Of a stretch of 24,829 nt of DNA, positions 13,277 to 20,525 are shown piece after piece (positions within the stretch are counted from its first letter, which is position 1; the number at the start of each line of letters is the position of its first letter). A program made the translations under genes and the position numbers. The stretch spans positions 1-24,829 of the forward strand of contig JAEOSY010000391.1 in the NCBI GenBank assembly GCA_016840125.1, written 5' to 3'. The notes under the pieces were generated by a model that worked only from the letters and a program-made list of their open reading frames with translations, had not been told where the DNA came from and searched no databases. The DNA is from Candidatus Helarchaeota archaeon (lineage in GTDB: Archaea; Asgardarchaeota; Lokiarchaeia; Helarchaeales; HEL-GB-A).

Positions 13277-15010
13277 TTAAATGAAAAAGAAATAGCAGTT
13301 TGCTGTGAGGGTTGCAGTTATTATTGTAATAAAAATAGTAGTAGCGCTCAGTGAGGGGTACTTCTCATAGAGAAAAACCCCGGTCAGGGTAGCAACGACA
13401 AACCCCACTAACATTGCAACGTAAGCGAGAAAGATGACAAAAACTAGATAGACAAAGAAACCGGTAAGCAGCAATGTTAAGAAGGCCATCACTATTCGTT
13501 TTACCCAGCGATTCTTCAGATATTTAACTGGGATGTGAAGATTTTCTTGAATCACTTTTCGGAGGAAAATCTCATTAGCAAGCACGAACGGATACATTCC
13601 GATTATGGCTAGTATCAGATATTCGATAGAGAGCGGTGAGAAAACGAAAAGCCCAAAGCTGTATGCAAGTATTAAATACCCCAAAATGGCGAGAAGTCCT
13701 AAATGGAATCCGATTAGAACCGAGCCGCGCCGAGTATTAGACCGTATAGTATTCCAAATGGTGGTTTTATTAAGGGATTTGCGGTTGAGATAGAGTAAAA
13801 GGGTCAACGTATAGGCAAAAAAGAAACTACTCCCAATCAACAACGAGAGATAGAGGTTGTAGAGAATTTGTTGTAACCCGTAAATCGCATAGCTCAAGCC
13901 GATGTAAGGCAACGTTGTAATTATGACAAATTTTAATCCACGGGGCTCAGATTCCACGGGTTGCTCACGTTTAAACACTTTTTTATACCAAAGTATGAAA
14001 ATTAATGAAAGAATTGAGAACACCAATCCTACTAAAGTCAGTAAAAAGCATACATAATAGGATAGATATGAAAAACTCGAGATGGAAAGGTCATTGCTTG
14101 AAGGATTTATGCCGAAGAAGTGATGCTCGAAATGTAGAATCGTTTGATACACCACTTCATCACCTGTATCTATGAGTAAATGATCCCCACCGGGTAAAGT
14201 ATAGAGACTCATATTTGCCCCCAAGCTGTTATTCGCATCAATCGCATTGGAGTACGGAACCGTACCATCGTCGGTTCCATGAATGACCAAAATTCGCGGT
14301 CCATAGGCATCAGGCGTTGGAGTCGCGCCAAGACTACCATTATAATAATTGATAGGGTTATGATCGAACTGATAGGACAAATTATCGAAGAGATTAGTAT
14401 CGACTTTTAAGTGTGCTAAGATACCTCCGAAAGCTGCATCGCCTCCTTCACTAGCTTCAAGCATGCTTGAGGTATTAAAAACGCCAGCCCAGGTTACACA
14501 AGCATTAATACGGTCTAATCGCCCGGCCTCATAACCCATCGCTAGGAAAGTGGTCCAGCCGCCTAAAGAATGTCCACACATACCAACTGCACTTAAGTTG
14601 AATAGATCGGGACGTGAGTAGACCCAATCTAAAGCACCAATTGCATGTTTCCAGAAGTAAGGGCCTAAGGTTCCTGAAGTATGACCATGCCCAGCAAGGT
14701 CAATGGGGAGGGCAAAAATACCCCGTTTTGTCAGTTCAGTAGCCAGTCTGAGATCGGTGGTCTTGGTAACCTCAAACCCATGCACGATAATGACAACGGG
14801 ATATTTTTGAGATGGATCATAATTTTTGGGATAAAAAAGATTCCCGCTTGTGAAACCGACCGTCGATTGCGATTCATCTAAAACACTTGGAAATGAAACA
14901 GGTTCGACTCGTGAAGTGGTATTAAAAAAAACAATCAACTGGACCGTTAGGCTCCCGATGAATAAAATAAACGGCAGAATAAGCAGGAGTATTTTCTTCT
15001 TAGATAGCAT
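13277..15010 (-). CDS. Alpha/beta hydrolase fused to a multi-pass membrane domain, 577 aa
   Basis: After one N-terminal membrane helix (residues 6-29) comes a serine hydrolase domain of the dienelactone-hydrolase/prolyl-oligopeptidase type. The oxyanion motif is H77-G78, the nucleophile elbow is G-H-S148-L-G-G, the acid is probably D248 in H-G-T-D-D-G-T-V-P, and the base is H277 in G-G-D-H. All triad residues are present. The hydrolase is followed by about six or seven further membrane helices (residues 315-577), so the protein is about twice the length of a simple hydrolase. The catalytic domain should lie outside the cell, tethered to the membrane. Substrate unknown; an ester or amide of the envelope is possible. 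The membrane half is not from a family I can name. Confidence 0.8.
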   Translation of the reverse strand: MLSKKKILLLILPFILFIGSLTVQLIVFFNTTSRVEPVSFPSVLDESQSTVGFTSGNLFYPKNYDPSQKYPVVIIVHGFEVTKTTDLRLATELTKRGIFALPIDLAGHGHTSGTLGPYFWKHAIGALDWVYSRPDLFNLSAVGMCGHSLGGWTTFLAMGYEAGRLDRINACVTWAGVFNTSSMLEASEGGDAAFGGILAHLKVDTNLFDNLSYQFDHNPINYYNGSLGATPTPDAYGPRILVIHGTDDGTVPYSNAIDANNSLGANMSLYTLPGGDHLLIDTGDEVVYQTILHFEHHFFGINPSSNDLSISSFSYLSYYVCFLLTLVGLVFSILSLIFILWYKKVFKREQPVESEPRGLKFVIITTLPYIGLSYAIYGLQQILYNLYLSLLIGSSFFFAYTLTLLLYLNRKSLNKTTIWNTIRSNTRRGSVLIGFHLGLLAILGYLILAYSFGLFVFSPLSIEYLILAIIGMYPFVLANEIFLRKVIQENLHIPVKYLKNRWVKRIVMAFLTLLLTGFFVYLVFVIFLAYVAMLVGFVVATLTGVFLYEKYPSLSATTIFITIITATLTANCYFFFI

Positions 15011-15116
15011 AGGTATCTTTTCTTCTTTATAATTAAAAATATTTTGAAAAAATGTTAGGTTTAAGAATAACCCTCAACATTCTAGCATTACAACATCAAC
15101 AATAGAGGTGATTAAC

Positions 15117-15362
15117 ATGGGCAAAGGCGGATACGCGTTTATGATAGCAGGCGCAGTTTTAATTGCGGTACCTCTCTATTATGCTTGGATGATACTAAGT
15201 GGTGCAATGGATCCAGTGACTCCGTTTCCGGTTCAACCAGGAATCATTGATTTAAGTGCTCTATGGAATATTACAATTAATTTCGTAGCTCTCTCAATTA
15301 TGGTCAAGGTAGGGTCAGCTTTATTACAGCATGGTGCAAGTGCAACAAAAACTGAAGCGTGA
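15117..15362 (+). CDS. Two-helix membrane protein, 81 aa
   Basis: This small membrane protein has helices at about residues 7-28 and 48-68 joined by an outside loop containing M-D-P-V-T-P-F. I chose the ATG at 15117, since the in-frame GTG at 15108 belongs to the ribosome site GAGGTG, which is 6 bases from this ATG. It resembles the second half of the product of the next gene: M-I-A-G, then M-D-P-x-x-x-F, then a final helix ending in G-S and H-G/S-G. First gene of a three-gene operon (4-base gap, then 1-base overlap). It probably forms a membrane complex with its neighbours; function unknown. Confidence 0.7.
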   Translation: MGKGGYAFMIAGAVLIAVPLYYAWMILSGAMDPVTPFPVQPGIIDLSALWNITINFVALSIMVKVGSALLQHGASATKTEA

Positions 15363-15366
15363 TCAA

Positions 15367-15936
15367 ATGGGTGCAGGAAAAATACTGGGCGGATTAGCCT
15401 TCTTAATTATTGGCATTATCCTCTTAGTGATAGGATTTGTTCCTATTCCTGGATTGACAGAGATCTCCTTTACAGGTCGCATGATAACACTTTACGATGA
15501 AGCCAATCTAGTATTTTCTGGGGATATAATGTTTATCTTATTAAGCATTGTTTTAGACGGCTATATCTATATTGCATTAATAACACCATTGGTTGGATAT
15601 CATTATTGTCGCGCGGGTATAAAATCAATGAGATATGATAAACCGAAAAAACAGTATTTCATCTCTGAAACGAAAATTGGACTTATGATTGCAGGTTTTG
15701 TAATGGTTTGCGTAGCAGCAGCTTTGATACTGATGATTTTTCTAGGTTATATGGACCCATCTTTTAGTTTTCTCAACCCTGTAAATCCAACCTTACCAGC
15801 AGAATACGCATGGGTATCAATGATACTCCCGAATTTTCTAATCCCCGTAGTATTGACAATCCTAATTATCTTCTTCGTTTACTGGATCGGCTCTAAAATA
15901 ATGAAAAGTGGTGTTAAAAAGGAGGAAATGTTCTAA
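15367..15936 (+). CDS. Four-helix membrane protein, 189 aa
   Basis: There are four predicted membrane helices arranged as two hairpins. The second hairpin (about residues 107-189) resembles the whole 81-residue product of the gene before it, including M-I-A-G, Y-M-D-P-x-F-S-F and W-I-G-S-K-I-M-K-S-G; the first hairpin has the same outline. It thus looks like an internally duplicated version of its neighbour. I chose the ATG at 15367 (start M-G-A-G-K), 4 bases after the previous stop, with GTGATC as ribosome site. An ATG at 15331 would overlap the previous gene and lacks a site. No recognised family. Confidence 0.7.
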   Translation: MGAGKILGGLAFLIIGIILLVIGFVPIPGLTEISFTGRMITLYDEANLVFSGDIMFILLSIVLDGYIYIALITPLVGYHYCRAGIKSMRYDKPKKQYFISETKIGLMIAGFVMVCVAAALILMIFLGYMDPSFSFLNPVNPTLPAEYAWVSMILPNFLIPVVLTILIIFFVYWIGSKIMKSGVKKEEMF

Positions 15937-16883
15937 TGAAAAATGGAAAAATGATATTGCTTTTAGGTTTTGTTGCATTACTAGTGTTTACATTAGTTCC
16001 ATCACAGACATTGGCCTTGTATTCAGAATCCTTCAATCAAGAAGAATCAGACTACTTTTTTTTAAAATCAGCTACCGTAAATAACGGCACGAGTGCAGTT
16101 ACCGGATTCGCACTACCAAGTGTTGACACAAATTGGATGATTGAGGTTACGTCGCTAACCGATGGACCACCTACAGACAATTTGAGTGGAAAAGTCTATG
16201 AGGATTCCGGAGGCTACTTAGATTTATGGCAACCAACTTCTTTGTTCGGTTCCAATGAGATCCCGTTTGGACAATATAGTGATGTATCAGGCTATACTAT
16301 GGACTCTTCATTTGAAGCCAAATTTCCAGTTCCATTGATTATCCCCACCAATATTACTGCTGTTAATGTAACACTAAATGTATCACTTTCAGCGCATTTC
16401 CAATATTATCAGTCTCAAAATATAAGTGGCCCCTTAATACCCCCTTCAAATGGGAGTGGTGATGGGGATCCTTTTACTGCAATGTTGTCGTTGTTTAACA
16501 TAACCGGACCACTACTGATGGTTTGTGCATGGAATGGGACTGGTGGTTTCGTGAATGTTACAGAAGTAAGCCCATCTCGTATGGACCCACAAGGGGATGT
16601 GGGCGATGTTTTGCTATTGGCGATATATTTTGAAGATGGAGAGCTAAATTATCTTCGTGAATCCTGGTGGGATAATTCCACACAACGTTGGCGTTCGATG
16701 TATCGGTTAATATCCCAAACTTGGGAATTGATCGGACCAATGTTCGAACATATGTTGATCGGGTCAGATAGCACAGGTGGTGAAGATATTCCTGGATTTG
16801 AGTGTGGTTTTCTCCTTATAGGGCTGATGGTGTCGGTTGTCGTGATTTATCTGCGTAAGCCAAAAGATGAAATAATCATTTAA
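15936..16883 (+). CDS. Secreted surface protein with PGF-CTERM-like tail, 315 aa
   Basis: A signal peptide (about residues 1-27, ending Leu-Ala-Leu) is followed by an extracellular region of about 260 residues rich in glycosylation sites and beta-strand patterns. The end is I-P-G-F-E-C-G-F, then a hydrophobic helix and a basic tail R-K-P-K. That order (Pro-Gly-Phe, helix, basic residues) is the hallmark of PGF-CTERM and related archaeal sorting signals, which are processed and lipid-linked by archaeosortase; here acidic residues follow the basic cluster. The ATG shares its A with the stop of the gene before it, so translation is coupled; GGAGG lies 10 bases upstream. The central domain is not recognised. 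Probably works with the two membrane proteins of the operon. Confidence 0.7.
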   Translation: MKNGKMILLLGFVALLVFTLVPSQTLALYSESFNQEESDYFFLKSATVNNGTSAVTGFALPSVDTNWMIEVTSLTDGPPTDNLSGKVYEDSGGYLDLWQPTSLFGSNEIPFGQYSDVSGYTMDSSFEAKFPVPLIIPTNITAVNVTLNVSLSAHFQYYQSQNISGPLIPPSNGSGDGDPFTAMLSLFNITGPLLMVCAWNGTGGFVNVTEVSPSRMDPQGDVGDVLLLAIYFEDGELNYLRESWWDNSTQRWRSMYRLISQTWELIGPMFEHMLIGSDSTGGEDIPGFECGFLLIGLMVSVVVIYLRKPKDEIII

Positions 16884-16885
16884 AA

Positions 16886-16905
16886 TCTCTTTTTTTTTTA
16901 TTTTA
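16886..16905. terminator. T-rich terminator between convergent genes
   Basis: A nine-base T run after CTC follows directly on the stop of the surface-protein gene and abuts the end of the opposing MFS gene. Confidence 0.4.
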
Positions 16906-18193
16906 GATCTTTTTTAATTGCTTTCCAGTATATAACACCCGAAACTGCCGCAAAAATTACCGAAAATAAGAATAACCAGAGATAACCCATACTTTCCGCA
17001 ATTAGCCCACTGAAGAAACTCCCAAGAATAGCAGAGACTCCAACAATTATGCTGTATAAAGCAAGAATTTCACCGACATTCCTTTTGATCAGCCGTGGTA
17101 ACGTGTTCTGGAGGGAGACATTCATTAGGCTATAGGATAAACCTGCAAAAACTAATAATATAATAACCACAATGAACGCACTTGTGAAGTCAAGAATAAA
17201 GAATGTAAATATCGCAAATGCCAAATAGACAGCGACGCGCATTATCAACCCAATATAAAAAATCTTGCGATTCCCTTGCTTATCAATCCAATTTCCTGCA
17301 AAAGTGTATCCGAGAACACTCACTGCATAGTACCCCAGAAAAATCCAAAACACAAAACTTTCACCAATCCCTAATCCCAAAGGATACGGTAGTGAGATAT
17401 ATGCCGCAAGGGGTGTAAATGTTAAATTTGAAGCTAAAAACAAAGCAAAAGCACCGCCAAAGAATAATAGAAGGGTTACAGTAATTTGATTTTTTGTGGG
17501 ACCTTTCTGATCATGGGCTTCGAGCTTGAAGGAGAGAATTTTTCTGGACTGAACAATTGATGAATAAACTGGAAGATCCTCATTCATAATAGGTGTTCTA
17601 GCAACTTTGTATTCTTTTGATTTATCAGTTGGAATTTCTTTTATGGTTAAAAATGCCATTGCAGCACTTAGACCGCTTAATATTGCACATATTAAGAAAA
17701 AGAACATGTAATTACCAAAAAACATTTGAAATATTCCCCCAAATACTAACCCGAAACAGGCCCCTATACCGCTCCGTTGCTGATATTTCGATATCTTCTC
17801 TTCCCAGAGGTCGGGAGGGTACTTATCGAAAATATACATATTTTTTGCAGTATCCCCCGCCCCAAGTAAAAGACCTGAAGTGATGGAAATGATAGTTATC
17901 CAGATAAGATCACTTGTAAATGCATACCCTAAAAGAATGCCCAGACCGCTTAGAAACATAATTAAAATAAATATTTTCCGTTTCCCAGTATCATCCGTTA
18001 ATTTGCCCCAAATAAACGCCATTGGTAAACTGACTAATGAAGAGAGTGCCGAAAGAAAACCAATATCCGAAACGGAACCCCCTATTAGCGGTGAGATTAT
18101 AAATAACGGAATTAATGTCCCTGAAGCCGCCATTGCTGCAGCGAAAGGGAGAAAAGAATTAATCCAGAAATCGGTCCTTGATGAAGTCGACAT
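16898..18193 (-). CDS. MFS transporter, 12 predicted helices
   Basis: A major facilitator superfamily permease of 431 residues. Between helices 2 and 3 is the motif-A signature G-K-L-T-D-D-T-G-K-R-K, repeated in degenerate form between helices 8 and 9 as G-N-W-I-D-K-Q-G-N-R-K. A polar central loop of about 45 residues separates the two six-helix halves. I chose the ATG at 18193 because the only upstream start in frame is a TTG that adds four residues. The substrate cannot be read from the sequence; the first gene neighbours are on other transcripts, so context gives no hint. It might export drugs or metabolites, or import sugars. Confidence 0.85.
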   Translation of the reverse strand: MSTSSRTDFWINSFLPFAAAMAASGTLIPLFIISPLIGGSVSDIGFLSALSSLVSLPMAFIWGKLTDDTGKRKIFILIMFLSGLGILLGYAFTSDLIWITIISITSGLLLGAGDTAKNMYIFDKYPPDLWEEKISKYQQRSGIGACFGLVFGGIFQMFFGNYMFFFLICAILSGLSAAMAFLTIKEIPTDKSKEYKVARTPIMNEDLPVYSSIVQSRKILSFKLEAHDQKGPTKNQITVTLLLFFGGAFALFLASNLTFTPLAAYISLPYPLGLGIGESFVFWIFLGYYAVSVLGYTFAGNWIDKQGNRKIFYIGLIMRVAVYLAFAIFTFFILDFTSAFIVVIILLVFAGLSYSLMNVSLQNTLPRLIKRNVGEILALYSIIVGVSAILGSFFSGLIAESMGYLWLFLFSVIFAAVSGVIYWKAIKKDLK

Positions 18194-18205
18194 AAGATTA
18201 CCCAA

Positions 18206-18570
18206 TTTTCGTTTGATTCTATTATTAGCTTCTAAAGAAATAAAAGTGTTTTTAGTAAGTTTTTAATAATGCTAAAAATGGGTCTCCCCTCCAAAGGGTT
18301 AGGAACCAATATGATCTATATAAAGATAATTAGCAAAAAATATTTGTAAATCTGAAAATAGACTTCTTAAAGATTAACCAATTGGGTAAAATAAAGAGCC
18401 AATCAATATTTTCTAATTAAAAATTGACGAAATTATTACCTTAACGTTCGAATAATTGAAACAATTTAAAAAGTCTCTAAAAACATGAACTTATTTTTTT
18501 GCCAAACTTTTTAAGGATGTTAAAGATAGAAGAGTCTATAATCGATATAATCTTGAATAGGTGGAAAAAG
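18206..18570. other. 365-base divergent intergenic region
   Basis: Very AT-rich, with no reading frame I can support. It contains a good archaeal TATA-like box at 18317-18325 (TATATAAAG on plus, CTTTATATA on minus), about 125 bases upstream of the MFS start, and a second TTTAAAAAG at about 18466-18474 that could serve the gene at 18571. A CCCCTCC/GGG stretch near 18286-18299 forms no convincing hairpin. Confidence 0.4.
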
Positions 18571-19617
18571 ATGCCTCGAAATAGGAAAAAGGTAACAAAA
18601 AACATAAATATCGAACAAGTTCAAGAGGCAAAAATTCGGAAATACTTTGGTAAGGATATTAATTTCTCTTTTATTACTAGACAACTCATGAAATTGGGGT
18701 TAACAATGCTGGATCGCCAAATTCTTCAAGATTTTTCTGATAAAAGTATCGAAAAATTTATTTTCCAGTACCTTGATCGAAAGTCCCGCCGTCTTGAGAG
18801 ATTCAAAGTGGCTGAATATCAGGATGTTTTCGAACAATTGGTAAAATTAGGACGGTATTATGTTTTTGAAGTTGTAAACTTTCCCCAAATCCTCATAGAG
18901 ATCGCCGAATTTTTTAGGGAAATTAATTTTGAAACAATTCAAAAGAGTCCAGTCTATGACGAAGTTCTGAAGAACATCGCGAAACGTAGTGGCATGATTG
19001 ACTCCGCAGAGCTGAATAAAAAAGATAATATTTTCATCCAATTCACTGGTCATAACCCCTATACTTTATTATGGTATACCAAGATAGTGATGTGTATTCT
19101 TTCGGCGAGCGAAAAGCACTGGGAAATTATAAATTCAATCCCCGAGGAATTAATTCCCTCAGAAAATCTAAATCTCATTAGACTCAATTTGAAGATCGGA
19201 ACTTCCATGGCAAAATCTTTAGATTTAATACGTGAGAAATTTGCTAATATCAAAATCAAAATAAAAGATCCTGATAATAGTGGAATTTGGAATACATTAA
19301 ATCAGCCTGTCAATTTCATAATCGACAAGACTAGTATTAATTTTATGGGCGGAAACAGGGATGGCGTGCCTTTTCAACAATATATAGACGAGATCAATGC
19401 GATTGAAACAAATCCTATACAGCAAAGTTTTCTGATTTTAGAAATGTATCGAAAAATTCACTTGATTTCTCATTTAAGCATCTCAAAAAACCGATTACTA
19501 TTCGTACCACTTCATTCCCTAATAATTGAGATGATTGAAAATACGTTTAATTATTTGAAGATAGATTTTTCATTAGAGGAGCAAGGTTCCAACGTTCTTC
19601 TATTAATTAACTTTTAA
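18571..19617 (+). CDS. Unrecognised helical cytosolic protein, 348 aa
   Basis: The product is soluble, rich in Lys, Ile and Phe, and mostly predicted helical, with no signal peptide, membrane segment or metal-binding cysteine pattern. The start carries a basic stretch (P-R-N-R-K-K). Distinctive spots are F-I-Q-F-T-G-H-N-P-Y-T-L-L-W-Y and S-I-P-E-E-L-I-P-S. I chose the ATG at 18571, which has GGTGG six bases upstream; the frame stays open to an ATG at 18517 (plus 18 residues) but that has no usable ribosome site. The gene overlaps the opposing cysteine-rich fragment by 11 bases. I do not recognise a family; it reads like a lineage-specific protein. Confidence 0.65.
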   Translation: MPRNRKKVTKNINIEQVQEAKIRKYFGKDINFSFITRQLMKLGLTMLDRQILQDFSDKSIEKFIFQYLDRKSRRLERFKVAEYQDVFEQLVKLGRYYVFEVVNFPQILIEIAEFFREINFETIQKSPVYDEVLKNIAKRSGMIDSAELNKKDNIFIQFTGHNPYTLLWYTKIVMCILSASEKHWEIINSIPEELIPSENLNLIRLNLKIGTSMAKSLDLIREKFANIKIKIKDPDNSGIWNTLNQPVNFIIDKTSINFMGGNRDGVPFQQYIDEINAIETNPIQQSFLILEMYRKIHLISHLSISKNRLLFVPLHSLIIEMIENTFNYLKIDFSLEEQGSNVLLLINF

Positions 19618-19957
19618 ACCAACCAAGAAGGATAATTTCTAGAAGATCAAGGATTTGTATAGGTTTTTTGTGTGTCAATTCTTTTGCAGCTTCTTGTAGA
19701 TTTTTAAGGCAAAAAGGACAAGATGTGACTAGGAGATCTGCCCCGGTTTCGATGGCTTCTAGAACACGTGATTTAGCAATTTCGTGAGCAAGATTTGTGA
19801 AGTCCGATTTCAACCCTCCACCAGCACCGCAGCACCAAGACAATTCCTTAATCCGTGGCATTTCAATGAATTCAAGTTTGGGAATATGATTGAGGATATA
19901 TCGAGGCGCTTCATAGATTTCTTTTTTATATTCACCTATTGATAATAGTAAATAGAC
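19607..19957 (-). pseudogene. C-terminal fragment of HdrD/GlpC-type cysteine-rich Fe-S protein
   Basis: The frame encodes the second half of a CCG domain (the HdrD/HdrB, GlpC and LutA type). It has E-Y-K-K-E-I-Y-E-A-P-R, then L-S-W-C-C-G-A-G-G-G, then T-S-C-P-F-C-L-K-N-L. The normal protein has a preceding CCG domain, ferredoxin motifs and a Y-H-D-P-C element immediately before this stretch; here the homology stops just after where that C would be and a stop codon lies at 19958-19960. An ATG exists at 19861, but starting there would lose part of the domain. I read it as the remnant of a heterodisulfide-reductase-like or glycolate-oxidase-like gene, cut at its 5' end, rather than a working protein. 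Confidence 0.7.
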
Positions 19958-20004
19958 TTAAAAAATTAAAACTACCGGATTATAAATAGAGGTTGTGATA
20001 TGAT

Positions 20005-20391
20005 ATGAGCGCGGCTAGAGTAATTGGTGGTCTTTTTGCACTCTTCGCTGGTTTCCTCATTTTAATTATTGTAGCAATTAGACTAGATTATTTAAGTGCT
20101 GGAGGTGCGCCCCTTGCTAGTTGGGTTATCAATCTCCTTATTGGAGTCTTAGTTTTATTAGGGGGATTAATAGGATTTGGTACAAGAAGCACCGGTGGAT
20201 TAGTGATAGTGTGTGCAATAATATCGATTATTCTCGGAATACTCGCTGCTTTCGTAGTTGATTTGGATGTCTTATTTTCCCAATATTCCACATTCCAAAC
20301 TTATCTGACCGTAGGTCCCTGGTCCGGTGTGACTTTCGAGGCAATTTTGGCACTTATTGGTGGAATATTCATCGCAGCGAGTGGTAAATAG
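20005..20391 (+). CDS. Four-helix membrane protein, 128 aa
   Basis: Four hydrophobic helices fill nearly the whole protein (about residues 6-27, 37-58, 63-85 and 109-126), with an outside loop D-L-D-V-L-F-S-Q-Y between helices 3 and 4. Gly-rich helices (L-L-G-G-L-I-G-F-G) suggest tight packing. No catalytic motif is seen and the family is not recognised. The start is supported by GTGAT, 5 bases, ATG. Similar small four-helix proteins are common in archaea with no known role. It stands alone between a gene remnant and the convergent GH31 operon. Confidence 0.7.
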   Translation: MSAARVIGGLFALFAGFLILIIVAIRLDYLSAGGAPLASWVINLLIGVLVLLGGLIGFGTRSTGGLVIVCAIISIILGILAAFVVDLDVLFSQYSTFQTYLTVGPWSGVTFEAILALIGGIFIAASGK

Positions 20392-20428
20392 ATATTTAAT
20401 AATCAAAGGAGAGTTGGTCTCCAATCAT

Positions 20429-20515
20429 TCACTTTTTTCTTAACTCGCAGCTAACTGAATCTCTTACATTGGCAACTAATGATAAAACGCCAATTATTAA
20501 GAGCACTGGAGTCAT
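20429..20515 (-). CDS. Possible 28-aa single-helix peptide after the GH31 gene
   Basis: A small frame starts 11 bases after the GH31 stop on the same strand: a hydrophobic stretch P-V-L-L-I-I-G-V-L-S-L-V-A followed by a charged tail. No ribosome site is visible. It could be a tiny membrane peptide, a remnant, or chance. The rest of the gap (20392-20525) holds a TTTTTT run at about 20433-20438 that may end the opposing transcript. Confidence 0.2.
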   Translation of the reverse strand: MTPVLLIIGVLSLVANVRDSVSCELRKK

Positions 20516-20525
20516 CCAAGGGGGG

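Noticed and set aside
15331..15366. Start at 15331 for the four-helix membrane protein
   Set aside because: It would overlap the preceding gene by 32 bases without a ribosome site, while the ATG at 15367 lies 4 bases after its stop with GTGATC upstream.
18499..18570. TTG start at 18499 for the unrecognised cytosolic protein
   Set aside because: No ribosome site; the ATG at 18571 has GGTGG at six bases. The ATG at 18517 remains a weaker alternative.
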